Shown piece after piece: positions 1-9,926 of a stretch of DNA of 64,000 bases; position 1 is the first letter of the stretch, and every line of letters begins with the position of its first letter. This DNA is from Marinomonas phaeophyticola (GTDB taxonomy: Bacteria; Pseudomonadota; Gammaproteobacteria; Pseudomonadales; Marinomonadaceae), in the NCBI RefSeq assembly GCF_026966905.1, contig NZ_JAPUBN010000010.1, positions 124,001 to 188,000 on the forward strand. The letters are read 5' to 3'. The position numbers were made by a program, and so were the translations under genes. The notes under the pieces are model-generated. The model was not told the DNA's origin. It saw only the letters and a list, made by a program, of their open reading frames with translations, and did no database searches.

Positions 1-234
1 GGAGGCGACTAAAGCGCGTAATATTGAATGTTCTTCGAGTAATTGTTGTTTGTTCCATCGATCCGGTCGATAAAATTTTGCGATTAATGGTTGAGATTCT
101 TCAATGCCTACTTGATAAACGCGATTTTCGTAACTGTTTAGTGGGTAAATTCGGGCATCAGACCATACTCCAGTACTTTCTACCGCATCTAAAATAAAAT
201 CAGGAGTTAGGTTTTCAAAGGGATGTAATGACAT
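1..234 (-). CDS. srkA: Stress response kinase A (SrkA/YihE/RdoA), partial
   Basis: Only the first 78 codons are inside the window; the gene runs off the left edge. The ATG at 234 opens a protein beginning MSLHPFENLTPDFILDAV, followed by a stretch with NRVYQVG and LIAKFYRPDRW. This matches the N-lobe of SrkA-type protein kinases (aminoglycoside phosphotransferase fold), where the lysine in the AKFYRP motif binds ATP. The family is cytoplasmic and linked to envelope and oxidative stress survival; in many relatives it lies next to dsbA, which cannot be checked here. The family call rests on the N-terminus alone. Confidence 0.85.
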   Translation of the reverse strand, partial: MSLHPFENLTPDFILDAVESTGVWSDARIYPLNSYENRVYQVGIEESQPLIAKFYRPDRWNKQQLLEEHSILRALVAS

Positions 235-316
235 AAGATAAATTTCTATAAAAGTTACAGCGTTTTATGGGAAGCCCTGTAACTTGAGCGTAAGTTTAGT
301 TGGGATCATTTAAATA

Positions 317-1597
317 CTATAATAACCCTAACATTTTTTTCAGCGTTTTTTCTTGCGCGGCTGAGATGGCGCTGGCTTTACCATTCACAATAAGGCGATG
401 CCACATTAGCCACGCCTTTTTTGCTTCTTCAGGGTACTTTCTAGTTAGCAGTTGTTGGACTTCTAAACGATAGGAGTTTGAAATCGCTGTTGGGTTTTGC
501 TTGCCAATGGTTCTAAGACGTATTAAGGAGCGTTTAAATCTATCCATAAGCTTGCCGTTATCAATTCCATGGGCAAGGCAATCCGTGATCGATTTTAAAT
601 GGTCATAATAAATTTCTGCTTTTTCATAGCTGGAATCTCTAGCCAGACGTACAACTCGGGCGAATGATAGTTCTGCCGTTTCCCAGTCTTTCACTTTTTG
701 ACTTAATTTCCCAAGACGAGTTGATCTTTCTAACGCTTTTGGTGAAACATCAATGGCTTTTTGGAGTGCCGCTTGAGCATTCTCTGGTTGTTTCAGTTTC
801 TCATACGCATCGGCTAAGAGATCATAAGCAGAGAGGTAATGGCGACTAACGGTGATGGTTTGTTCAAGGTTTTTTGCTGCGGCAGCAACGGCACCCAATT
901 TGAACTCACACTGTGCTATGCCGTAATAGGCCCAAGCAAGGTTTTTATTCTGTTGGAGAATAAGTAAATAATGGACTTTAGCTTCTTTGTATAACCCCCT
1001 TGAGTAGAGTGATTCACCGATGATTTTAGAACAAATATTTTTATAAGAAGGGTTTTTCTTCATGATTTTTTTGGCTTCTAACTCAACACCCTCAAAATCT
1101 TCTTCCATACGAAGCCTGTTGACGGCTTCAAATACTTTTTTCTGTTCTTGAACTCGCTTTAATCTTCTTACAAAGGCTTCCGGAGGAAAGGGCTTAACGA
1201 GATAGCTATCAGGTTGATACTCTAAAACACTGACGACACTTTCGTAGGCGGTATCTGCGGTGATCATGATAAAAATAGTTGAATGATCTAAAGCATATGT
1301 TTTGCGCGTTACTTCTAGAATCTGTTGCCCATCAATCGTACCGCCAAGATTGTAATCGGACAAAACGATGTCATAGTGCTTTTGCATTACGGCTTTTAAT
1401 GCCGCTTGACCTGTTGCTTCGAGATCGATGTCATTAAATCCTAAGCTAGACATTAATGACTTAAGCATAAAGCGCATTTCGGCTAAATCTTCAATAATTA
1501 AGATTTTCTTTTTAGCATCGCTTTTAACTTGGCCTTTTTGGTTTGCATCAGTTAAGTCATTAAGATTGGTAAAATCAGGTGTTGTAATATCGTTCAC
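317..1597 (-). CDS. Response regulator with C-terminal TPR repeats
   Basis: A 426-residue cytoplasmic protein. Residues about 31-150 form a CheY-like receiver domain: acidic pocket at IIED (residues 34-37), phospho-acceptor Asp81 in VLSDYNLG, and conserved Lys135 in YLVKPF. From about 155 to 330 helical repeats with TPR character follow (YSRGLYKEAKVHYLLIL, YGIAQCEFKLGAVAAAAKNL, YDLLADAYEKLKQPENAQAAL). There is no DNA-binding or enzymatic output domain, so the output is probably protein-protein interaction. It lies 119 bp beyond glgX in the same direction with no obvious strong terminator between, so partial co-transcription with the glycogen genes is possible. No cognate kinase is adjacent. 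The specific target is unknown. Confidence 0.85.
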   Translation of the reverse strand: MNDITTPDFTNLNDLTDANQKGQVKSDAKKKILIIEDLAEMRFMLKSLMSSLGFNDIDLEATGQAALKAVMQKHYDIVLSDYNLGGTIDGQQILEVTRKTYALDHSTIFIMITADTAYESVVSVLEYQPDSYLVKPFPPEAFVRRLKRVQEQKKVFEAVNRLRMEEDFEGVELEAKKIMKKNPSYKNICSKIIGESLYSRGLYKEAKVHYLLILQQNKNLAWAYYGIAQCEFKLGAVAAAAKNLEQTITVSRHYLSAYDLLADAYEKLKQPENAQAALQKAIDVSPKALERSTRLGKLSQKVKDWETAELSFARVVRLARDSSYEKAEIYYDHLKSITDCLAHGIDNGKLMDRFKRSLIRLRTIGKQNPTAISNSYRLEVQQLLTRKYPEEAKKAWLMWHRLIVNGKASAISAAQEKTLKKMLGLL

Positions 1598-1716
1598 TTA
1601 GTTTCCTATTTATCTGTTTACCTAACATAAAAAGCGTATTTTGTTTTTTAGTATAAAAAATATTCAATCCCTTGTTAGGGTATCGTTAGCTCAATGCTAA
1701 TTTTGTACGTATCGCT

Positions 1717-3747
1717 TTATTCAAATCGATCAATTTCTAGGACAAAAGCACTACGATATAAGCATTCAATATAATCTTCTTTAAGTGTTATACCATTTGT
1801 ATTGAATAGAGATCGAATTTTTCTAGTCCCTTTAGGAAAAATTATGTTAATTGGAGTATCTTCTCGATAAAAACCTACCCAGAGAGAAGATTTTGTTGTG
1901 GACCCTCTAGACATTAAAACGCTAAGGAAATCCCGCTCTGGCTCATTCCAATCCTCTATTGACATCAATCGACCGTCTTCATTAAACCATTCTATTACGT
2001 CTGCTTCTAGATGTTGATAGAGAGGATCATCTGGTAAGTGTGTTTCTGCTAGTATAGGGTGTTGTTTTCTTAATGCTAAGAGCGTGGAAATTGCAGAAGT
2101 GATGGCTAGTCTATCTGATGAATGACCCCAATTTAACCATGTGGTTTCATTATCTTGGCAATAGGCATTATTGTTACCGTTTTGAGTGTGAGAAAGTTCA
2201 TCACCACCTAGAATATGAGGAGTTCCTTGACTAAGCAGTAAGGTCGCAAGCAGGCATAGTTGCTGATTTAAGCGCTGTTGGTTAATGCTATCGTCAGTTG
2301 ATGGGCCTTCAGTACCAAAGTTTTGACTGATATTATCACCATGCCCATCGCGGTTGTTTTCCATATTGGCAAGGTTATGCCTGCGATGATAAGAGACCAA
2401 ATCACGTAACGTATAGCCATCGTGGTAAGTTATATAATTTACTGAGGTTAAAGGGCTTTTAGAGCCTTTATGGAAATAATCTCTTGATCCCATTAATCGA
2501 GTCGCTAAGGCTTGAGTTTGACTTTCATCACCTCGCCAAAAACGTCTTAACGTATCTCTATATTGATCATTACATTCAAGAAAACCATTTGGAAATTGAC
2601 CAACTTGATAACCGTTTGGGCCTATATCCCATGGCTCAGAGACTAAGCATACTTTTTGTAAAGTAGGGTCTTGCATAATGGCTTGTAATAGAGGGGCGTT
2701 AGGTGAAAATTCATGTTGTGTTCTACCCAGGTCAACGCCTAAATCAAAGCGAAATCCATCAATGCCCATTTCTTCAACCCAATAGCGCATGCTGTCCATA
2801 ATTAACCTCAAGCTCATTTCTTGAAAGGTGTCAATGCAATTCCCACAGCCTGTGTAGTTCAAATAGCGACCATTTTCATTTCGATAATAAATGGCATTAT
2901 CTAACCCTTTGTAGCACACACTGGATTGGTGTAATTCACTTTCTGCCGTGTGGTTATAAACAACATCAAGAATGACTTCAAAACCGGCTGAACGTAATCC
3001 ATCTACCATGGCTTTAAATTCAATAATGGCATCATCAATCGCATAGCTTTTTTCTGGGGCAAAAAAACTAATCGGGTTGTAGCCCCAATAGTTAGTTAGT
3101 TGAAGTTCCATTAACCTACTTTCAGTTGCAAAGCTAAAGCATGGCATTAACTGAATGGTGGATACGCCAAGCGATTTTAAATGGCCTAGCCCTTCTTTTG
3201 TTACAACACCTAAATAGGTTCCTTTGAGGTGGTCTTCAATACCTAATTGTTGACTAAAGCCTTTAACATGCAGTTCATAGAGACAACGTTGCTGTGGAAG
3301 TATCTCTATTCTAGGAGGGCGGTTTTGAGCAGGGGGAGTAAATATTATGGACTTAGGAACACAATGAGCCGAATCTTCGTTATTAATGTCACCATTTAAG
3401 TTGATAGTGGACTGATCTGGGTGCCAAGATAACTTTTCAGTGAAATCCTTTGCGTAAGGGTCCATTAATAATTTATTGATATTAAATAAATGGTGATGTT
3501 TTGGGTCAAAAGGGCCTTCAGCACGAAACCCGTAGGTATGTATGTCAGATAACCCTTTAATCTCAATATGCCAAATAAATTGAGTTTTGTTTGTAAATGG
3601 AAACCTGGCTATTTCAGCATCATTTTCGAATATGCAAAGATACAGCTGAGTCGCGTGTTTAGAGAAAACGGCAAAATTAATCCCGTTCTTGGTTACGCTG
3701 GCCCCAAGGGGATTTGGATGACCACGTTCCAAAATAAAATCATTCAT
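1717..3747 (-). CDS. glgX: Glycogen debranching enzyme GlgX
   Basis: A 676-residue GH13 isoamylase-type enzyme that hydrolyses alpha-1,6 branches of (phosphorylase-trimmed) glycogen in the cytoplasm. The N-terminus (about 10-100) looks like a CBM48 beta-sandwich. The catalytic barrel shows the four GH13 regions: DVVYNH (261-266), GFRFDLG with the nucleophile Asp335, the general acid in VSEPWD (Glu371), and TYHDG (His442-Asp443). Length is typical of GlgX. It is the last gene of the GH15-like/glgB/glgX run, 33 bp after glgB, so probably one transcript. No glgA, glgC or glgP is present in the window. Confidence 0.95.
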   Translation of the reverse strand: MNDFILERGHPNPLGASVTKNGINFAVFSKHATQLYLCIFENDAEIARFPFTNKTQFIWHIEIKGLSDIHTYGFRAEGPFDPKHHHLFNINKLLMDPYAKDFTEKLSWHPDQSTINLNGDINNEDSAHCVPKSIIFTPPAQNRPPRIEILPQQRCLYELHVKGFSQQLGIEDHLKGTYLGVVTKEGLGHLKSLGVSTIQLMPCFSFATESRLMELQLTNYWGYNPISFFAPEKSYAIDDAIIEFKAMVDGLRSAGFEVILDVVYNHTAESELHQSSVCYKGLDNAIYYRNENGRYLNYTGCGNCIDTFQEMSLRLIMDSMRYWVEEMGIDGFRFDLGVDLGRTQHEFSPNAPLLQAIMQDPTLQKVCLVSEPWDIGPNGYQVGQFPNGFLECNDQYRDTLRRFWRGDESQTQALATRLMGSRDYFHKGSKSPLTSVNYITYHDGYTLRDLVSYHRRHNLANMENNRDGHGDNISQNFGTEGPSTDDSINQQRLNQQLCLLATLLLSQGTPHILGGDELSHTQNGNNNAYCQDNETTWLNWGHSSDRLAITSAISTLLALRKQHPILAETHLPDDPLYQHLEADVIEWFNEDGRLMSIEDWNEPERDFLSVLMSRGSTTKSSLWVGFYREDTPINIIFPKGTRKIRSLFNTNGITLKEDYIECLYRSAFVLEIDRFE

Positions 3748-3780
3748 TATACAAAATCCAATGATACAGTATGCCTGCTT

Positions 3781-5961
3781 TTATATTGATTCTTTAGGTG
3801 CCCACTTCAAAATAATCGTCGCCAAAGGAGGTATCTGCAGGTTAATACTAAATGCTTTTCCATGGGACGCTTCTCGTTTAGTACGGTATGACGGAGATAG
3901 GGGATAATCACTTCCGCTATAAATACCAGCATCAGAATTGAAAATCACCTTAAAATCCCCCTCAATTGGCACGCCTAAGCGATAGTGTTCGTGTGGAACC
4001 GGTGTAAAATTGGTTACAACAAGGAGATTTTCTTTACTATTTTTATCTTTTCTAAGGAAGGATAAAATACTGTTTTCACCATCGTCATGGCATACCCATT
4101 CGAATCCGTCTCCAGAATGATCTAATCGAAGTGCGGCCTCATTTTTGTAGAGATTATTGAGGTCTCGAGTGACCGATTGTTGACCTTTGTGAGACTCTAT
4201 ATCGAGTAAGTGCCAGTCTAAGGAGCGTTCATGGCTCCATTCTTGACCTTGGGCTATCTCATTGCCCATAAAGTTTAATTTTTTACCTGGATGCATAAAC
4301 ATGAATGCAGTATAAGCTCTGAGATTAGCGAATTTTTGCCACCCATCACCGGGCATTTTTGTAATTAAAGAACCTTTTCCGTGAACGACTTCATCATGAG
4401 AGAGTGGTAATACAAACTGTTCATCAAATGAATACACCATACTAAAAGTGATTTCACCATGATGATATTTCCTATGTACAGGGTCTTTCGACATGTAATC
4501 AAGACTGTCATTCATCCAGCCCATATTCCATTTAAACCCAAACCCAAGGCCATTCATATATGTTGGCTTGGATACACCAGGGAAGGCGGTGGACTCTTCT
4601 GCTATAGTGAAACAGCGGGGGTGATTTAAGTAGACCGTTTCATTGAGCTTTCTTAGGAAAGCAATGGCTTCATAGTTATGGTTACCACCATCCACATTAG
4701 GAATCCATTCACCATCTTCTCTTGAGTAATCAAGATAAAGCATCGATGCAACAGCATCGACTCTTAGCCCGTCGATGTGGAACTCTTCAAGCCAATAGAC
4801 CGCGTTACTAATTAAATAGTTTACAACGTGTTCTTTCCCAAAATCGTAAATATGTGAATTCCACTCAGGGTGCCAGCCTTTCTTGGGATCAGGGTATTCA
4901 TATTGTGAGGTCCCGTCAAAATTCCCTAATCCGTGGCTATCGGCGGGGAAATGGGCGGGAACCCAATCCATGATGACGCCAATACCTTGCATATGAAAGG
5001 CATCTATTAGTGCTTTAAATTCTTCTGGTGTACCAAACCGAGACGTCACGGCATACAATCCCACTGGTTGGTAACCCCAAGAGCCATCAAATGGGTATTC
5101 TGTAATCGGTAATAATTCAACATGGGTATAACCCATATCTTTGATGTAGGGAACCAGTTGGTCTTTGAGCTCTAAATAAGTTAAAGGTCCATTTTCTTTT
5201 CTACGCCAAGAACCCAAGTGAACTTCGTAAATACTCATTGGTCGTTCGTAGTGGTCAATGTTTTCTTGTTTGACCCAATCATCGTCTTGCCATTGATAAG
5301 GTTTATCAAACCAAGTAACACTAGCGAACGAAGGATATTGCTCTATATAACGAGCATATGGATCTGTTCTGTGAGGTAATAGCTCACCATTATTGGCGCG
5401 TATTTCATATTTATAGGATTGATTAGGTCCGACATCTGGGATAAACAGTCGCCATAAGCCATCACCGTTGCTTGACATGGGATGGGTTCGTCCATCCCAA
5501 GCATTAAAATCACTCACGACGCTAATAGATCGGGCTGCAGGGGCATAAACCACAAAACGAGTACCATCAATGGTGAGCTTTGAATTTATTTTCACACTGA
5601 CTTTATTTGCCCCCTGATTTTTATAGAGATTAGCCGTATGATGTTCGGAATCAGAAAATGTGGCTTCAACAAATTGGTAAGGATCAACCCTAATTAATTC
5701 ATGATCTTTAAATACGGCTTTAATTCTATAATTAAAGGCTTTACTTCGACGAGGCCAAGAGAATGTGAAAAGGCCCTCATCAGCGATTTTTGTCATTTCA
5801 CCTAGGACTTTATCGTCTGCAAGATTAAGTACGGTTACACTTTCTGCGCCTGGTTGCCATATCGTTAAATTAAGCCCTTTTCCTGATGGGTTGGGGTGTA
5901 ATCCAAGGCACCCAAAAGGGTCGGAACATCTTGCATTCAATAAGTCTTGTAACAGATCCAT
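3781..5961 (-). CDS. glgB: 1,4-alpha-glucan branching enzyme GlgB
   Basis: A 726-residue GH13 branching enzyme that forms alpha-1,6 branches in glycogen. Two N-terminal beta domains are visible: an extra N-terminal module (about 1-110) and a CBM48 (about 125-215, FVVYAPAARSISVVSDFNAW). The barrel has DWVPAHFP (332-339), GLRVDAVASMLY with nucleophile Asp402, IAEES with acid/base Glu455, and the LSHDEVVHGKGS region. All catalytic residues are present and length matches E. coli GlgB (728). It starts 22 bp after the GH15-like gene and precedes glgX by 33 bp, consistent with one operon. Confidence 0.97.
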   Translation of the reverse strand: MDLLQDLLNARCSDPFGCLGLHPNPSGKGLNLTIWQPGAESVTVLNLADDKVLGEMTKIADEGLFTFSWPRRSKAFNYRIKAVFKDHELIRVDPYQFVEATFSDSEHHTANLYKNQGANKVSVKINSKLTIDGTRFVVYAPAARSISVVSDFNAWDGRTHPMSSNGDGLWRLFIPDVGPNQSYKYEIRANNGELLPHRTDPYARYIEQYPSFASVTWFDKPYQWQDDDWVKQENIDHYERPMSIYEVHLGSWRRKENGPLTYLELKDQLVPYIKDMGYTHVELLPITEYPFDGSWGYQPVGLYAVTSRFGTPEEFKALIDAFHMQGIGVIMDWVPAHFPADSHGLGNFDGTSQYEYPDPKKGWHPEWNSHIYDFGKEHVVNYLISNAVYWLEEFHIDGLRVDAVASMLYLDYSREDGEWIPNVDGGNHNYEAIAFLRKLNETVYLNHPRCFTIAEESTAFPGVSKPTYMNGLGFGFKWNMGWMNDSLDYMSKDPVHRKYHHGEITFSMVYSFDEQFVLPLSHDEVVHGKGSLITKMPGDGWQKFANLRAYTAFMFMHPGKKLNFMGNEIAQGQEWSHERSLDWHLLDIESHKGQQSVTRDLNNLYKNEAALRLDHSGDGFEWVCHDDGENSILSFLRKDKNSKENLLVVTNFTPVPHEHYRLGVPIEGDFKVIFNSDAGIYSGSDYPLSPSYRTKREASHGKAFSINLQIPPLATIILKWAPKESI

Positions 5962-5983
5962 TTACATCTCCAGCAAAATTTTA

Positions 5984-8900
5984 TTAATGGTTGGAATCAG
6001 CATTTTCTTGTTGATTGTGCAGCTTGCTGACCGCCCAACGCAAATATTGGTTTACTTTGTTTGGTGTTAATTGGGCAAAATCATCAAGGTTTGCATTCAT
6101 TGTATGATTCGAACTAGAGTGTTTTAAGTTATGCTGCTTAGCAAAATCTTCTGCCGCGTGGCTGACTAAAACAGGTAAATTTACCGCGTGCTCAAAAACA
6201 GAATGTGGGTGTTGATTACAGAATTGAATAAAAGCATGCAAAGCTTCAAAAATTAAACTTTTATACCAACTAGGATGTATTCCATAGGTCAACGATTCAA
6301 TTAAGAGAGCAAATGTATCCTCTCCTTTTGTCATTGAATTTAATGTTCGTTGACAGTCGAGACAAGTGTTGCTTTGTAAATCACCAAAGACAATACTATT
6401 TGCATGACTTAATGTGTCCCAAAGTTGCCCTAAAAGGCTATCCGGTAGGCTTGTTATCATGCCTTGTTCAACACGCCAATCGAACCAATCAATGTCTTTA
6501 AGTTGTGTATCCACACCACTGAAATCAATTTTATTGAAGTCTAACCCTGACGTATCTTTAGGAAATTGTAAATGTTTTTGTTTTAAAATATCACGTAATG
6601 CAAAATAGATTTGACTTGGTTCAATATCAGAAAGCACTTCGTAAGCGTCTCTTTCTGCTTCGGGATCAAATTGCCTAGCGCAAAGTTGGACTAAATTAAA
6701 CAGTCGAATGGTTCTGACACCGGTGAAATAGCTAGGGTGAACTCTTATTATTGTGCCGACTACGGAGATAAGTTCGTGGTTAATTGTCAGAGATAAAGGA
6801 GAGGTTGATATTTTCTTTAACAAGTCCAGAATCTCGACTTGATGAAGTGGCTGAGTTATATGGATTTCTGTTTGGTTATTTTCCCCGATGACGAGTTGTC
6901 TCTGACGTACGGTAATATCTGCGATGTATGTGGCTAAATCTGTTGTCGGTTCGATCATGAGAGAATAGAGCTGCCTTACCTGTCTCCAGTTCTCTGATAA
7001 TAATGCTTCAGTGTATACCGAGTTTAATACGCTGTAGGAGGTGACGGCGGGTGTGGACATTGGCACAGTATTCATTAATGCTTTACGCGCACCTAATTCT
7101 AATAAGCAACATACTGCATCATTGAGAGTAGGCTGGTTATAAAGTCGTGAGAGCAAGGACTCAGTGGTATCTTCTGAGGCTGAAAATTTGCTAGTGATTT
7201 TGTGTTTAGCTAAAGGCCAAGGCGTTTGATTTATAGGGAGATTAGCACCTAAAGAGGAGCCATTTTTACGTGCAATTGTCATACAACGGCGGCTGCCTGA
7301 TTTATACGCATTTTTAGCCGATTGAGGAATAACTTCATAATCATTTAGTTCATGATTTTGAAGTTTTCTTAAGAACTCAAATAGTTCATCGCTGTTTTTC
7401 ATTTCAGTGATTGCATCATCAATGAGTACGGTAAAAACGGCATTTTCAGGATAATACCAATTGTTTTTAATCATCTTTAATTCATTGCAAATATGCTCGA
7501 TAAAGAGCTTTGGATCAACTTTACTGTAGTCTTTATCCTCATTTTGAATCCAAGATAAACAAAGATATTTTTCATCATTAATGTAAAACAGTTGTGAGGT
7601 AGATAAACTGTTGAGTGCTCTATTAGGACGACCGCTAAGGCCAAGGTTTTCTGATTCCCCTAAATGACGATATGTTCCAACAAGTTGAGCTGAGCTAATG
7701 ACTTTGAGCGGCCTGATTTCATCTATGGTTTGGCATAGTACCCCTGCATTCACTATTTTCTGTTTAACATCAGCATTTTGGGCTAATACAACCATGGAGG
7801 TACTTACAGGCCCGCGTCGGTATTGAATTTTATGTAGACCAAGTGGGTCTATATCATCTGGAGTGATCAGCTCTTCATCGAGCATTTTCCCAACCAGGTA
7901 GAGGCTTTGGGCCCAGACGAGAGGTAAATTATCATTTGGAATACGTTTCTGAGAACCTGGGTTTTCTTTTTCCGCAAGAATGTTTTCTTGTGGTACATAA
8001 TAAAGTTCTGGCAATAGACGCTGGCCATCTTTTTCTACCATCAAACCTTCTAGTTTTCTACGGTAGTGATTCGCACTTTCCCAGTCCCGTGCAAACAAGC
8101 GATCTATATAAAGGTAGGTGAAGAATAATGGCCATTCGGATTCAATATGTTCAAAATTGATAAGTTCATCGTATTCATAATAGATACGGCTTTGATCTTC
8201 TAATACAGATTGATGTCCATCCAAAAGAAAGCGTTTACAACCGTATTCACCGCCCAATTTACTGATAATTTCATGGCGAGTACGTCGAGCTAATTTCTCA
8301 TCGTTTACCGCAAAGGCCGGAAAGCTAATAATACTTAATAATGCACTGTCGACTTCTTTAGAGCGTGATTCTTTCGGTAACAAGGATTGTAAAACAGAGC
8401 CCGCACGAGTCACTGCATCAGCGAAAGAGTGAATTACGGCCCATTCGGGGCCCTCTTCTCCAAATAAATTGAGGCCATCTAATGCCTCCATTGCGGCTTT
8501 TGCCATACCAACGGAGCTAGCATTAATTTCTTCTTTACCATTATTCACCTTATTACCACGTTCCCAAATCCCAAAATCAGGTGTTCGGTAAGTACGTGAT
8601 ACGTAATACACTAGGTTTTGAATGAAATTTGTTTCATCTCGGGTAAATATGAGCTTACTGCCTGCTTTTGTCATTTGCGCCAGCATTAATAAGTAAAAGC
8701 TGGTGGCGTCAATTTGTAGGTGTCCCCAAGCATCGTCAGCAACGGCTTCTAGTCCGGTTTTGGTATCGTATTTTGCATGTAAAGCGTCTTTAGGGTGAAG
8801 ACTGTATTTGAAGGCTTCTACTTTATGAGATTGTCGCATCATGGCAAATAGCAAACCGCGCATCATTTTTATACAAGAGAACTCTAACTCGTGAGCTCTT

Positions 8901-9118
8901 TGTTGTGGATTGCCATTTCTTTTATAGGCTAAGTAAAGGGCCCATATTGCTTGGATACTATAGACATTATCTCGTACCCAAGCGTCAGTATAATTACCAT
9001 GGGCGTTAATGCTGGTGCTCGCCGGAAAGAGTCCTGTTACAGGATGTTGACGAGAGAGAATAACCTGTTGAATATGTTGGTAGAGAGAATCAAGCGTATT
9101 CTGATGTCCCGATGTCAT
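5984..9118 (-). CDS. GH15 / phosphorylase-kinase-alpha-like protein
   Basis: A 1044-residue protein and the first gene of the glycogen operon. The N-terminal half (about 10-450) resembles the GH15 (glucoamylase-like, alpha/alpha-barrel) domain of eukaryotic phosphorylase-kinase alpha/beta subunits: YTDAWVRDNVYSIQAIWALYLA near residue 43 and an acidic YYEYDELINFEHIESEWPLFF stretch near 330 are characteristic. The rest is a long helical region without an identifiable second catalytic domain. There is no signal peptide, so it should be cytoplasmic. Position upstream of glgB-glgX argues for a role in alpha-glucan metabolism, either as a hydrolase or as a regulatory/scaffolding protein. Family placement is firm; whether it is an active glucosidase cannot be decided here. 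Confidence 0.8.
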   Translation of the reverse strand: MTSGHQNTLDSLYQHIQQVILSRQHPVTGLFPASTSINAHGNYTDAWVRDNVYSIQAIWALYLAYKRNGNPQQRAHELEFSCIKMMRGLLFAMMRQSHKVEAFKYSLHPKDALHAKYDTKTGLEAVADDAWGHLQIDATSFYLLMLAQMTKAGSKLIFTRDETNFIQNLVYYVSRTYRTPDFGIWERGNKVNNGKEEINASSVGMAKAAMEALDGLNLFGEEGPEWAVIHSFADAVTRAGSVLQSLLPKESRSKEVDSALLSIISFPAFAVNDEKLARRTRHEIISKLGGEYGCKRFLLDGHQSVLEDQSRIYYEYDELINFEHIESEWPLFFTYLYIDRLFARDWESANHYRRKLEGLMVEKDGQRLLPELYYVPQENILAEKENPGSQKRIPNDNLPLVWAQSLYLVGKMLDEELITPDDIDPLGLHKIQYRRGPVSTSMVVLAQNADVKQKIVNAGVLCQTIDEIRPLKVISSAQLVGTYRHLGESENLGLSGRPNRALNSLSTSQLFYINDEKYLCLSWIQNEDKDYSKVDPKLFIEHICNELKMIKNNWYYPENAVFTVLIDDAITEMKNSDELFEFLRKLQNHELNDYEVIPQSAKNAYKSGSRRCMTIARKNGSSLGANLPINQTPWPLAKHKITSKFSASEDTTESLLSRLYNQPTLNDAVCCLLELGARKALMNTVPMSTPAVTSYSVLNSVYTEALLSENWRQVRQLYSLMIEPTTDLATYIADITVRQRQLVIGENNQTEIHITQPLHQVEILDLLKKISTSPLSLTINHELISVVGTIIRVHPSYFTGVRTIRLFNLVQLCARQFDPEAERDAYEVLSDIEPSQIYFALRDILKQKHLQFPKDTSGLDFNKIDFSGVDTQLKDIDWFDWRVEQGMITSLPDSLLGQLWDTLSHANSIVFGDLQSNTCLDCQRTLNSMTKGEDTFALLIESLTYGIHPSWYKSLIFEALHAFIQFCNQHPHSVFEHAVNLPVLVSHAAEDFAKQHNLKHSSSNHTMNANLDDFAQLTPNKVNQYLRWAVSKLHNQQENADSNH

Positions 9119-9466
9119 TTTTGTTTCCTAATTAAAAGAAAAAGCCATAGCCTTAAGTAAGACAAATTACTGTATGAATGCTAACACTATACTGAAGATT
9201 TTAGTTGAAGGTAAGGTGGAGAATAGGATGATTTACAGGTGCTTTGTTTTGGGGCGTTAATAGATATAGCTGCACAAAAAAGGTTACGATCACTTTGTTT
9301 TTCTCAATGAAGCTCATCTGAGAATTGATTTAATCTGGATGCTAGCGATCTTCCAATGAAAGCGGCTTAAAGAATAAGTAATATTGGTGCCAAAATAGAG
9401 AAAGAAGATTAAAATGCTTTTATTAAACAGCAAATAAAAAACACATATTTAGAAGGTAGGCAGTGC
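9119..9466. other. Intergenic region, divergent promoters expected
   Basis: A 348-bp AT-rich gap between the divergently transcribed glycogen operon (leftward) and the YqaA-like gene (rightward). It must hold both promoters, but I could not place a convincing -35/-10 pair, hairpin or small gene in it. Confidence 0.4.
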
Positions 9467-9901
9467 TTGTTGAATGAGTATTTAAATTTGGCCGTTGTTG
9501 CTTTTGTTTCAGCGACTATTTTGCCTTTGGGTTCTGAAGTTCTGTTTTTATATTATCTTAATGATGCTAATTTGTCGGCTTCCTTTTTGTGGCTGGTGGC
9601 CTGCATTTTTAATACTCTAGGTTCTGTTGTTAATTTTTGGCTAGGCAAATACTGTCGGAAGTTTGAGAACAGCCGTTGGTTCTATGTTAAATTAGATAAA
9701 TTATACTATGCTGAAAGGTGTTTTTTACGGTATGGGTATTGGAGCTTATTATTTTGTTGGCTACCGATTATTGGTGATGGAATCAGTTTAATCGCAGGTA
9801 TTTTTAAAACGCCTCTACGACTTTTTATTCCTTTGGTTTTTATAGGTAAAAGCGCTCGATATGGCGTTTTATTATGGGGTGGAGGTGTTGTTTTTACATG
9901 A
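9467..9901 (+). CDS. YqaA/DedA-like small inner-membrane protein
   Basis: A 144-residue very hydrophobic protein with about four membrane segments. The N-terminal part (VSATILPLGSEVLFLYYL), then NFWLGKY, then RYGYWSLLFCWLPIIGDGISLIAGIF matches the YqaA branch of the SNARE-associated/DedA family, where a GDP/GD motif follows a re-entrant helix. Exact function is unknown; DedA relatives move or flip undecaprenyl and other phospholipids. The start is a TTG (9467, or TTG 9470), chosen because AGAAGG lies about ten bases upstream and the only nearby ATG is out of frame. It is followed 25 bp later by the SPOR lipoprotein gene. Confidence 0.7.
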   Translation: MLNEYLNLAVVAFVSATILPLGSEVLFLYYLNDANLSASFLWLVACIFNTLGSVVNFWLGKYCRKFENSRWFYVKLDKLYYAERCFLRYGYWSLLFCWLPIIGDGISLIAGIFKTPLRLFIPLVFIGKSARYGVLLWGGGVVFT

Positions 9902-9926
9902 TGAACTTTGTTAGGACTAATGACGT

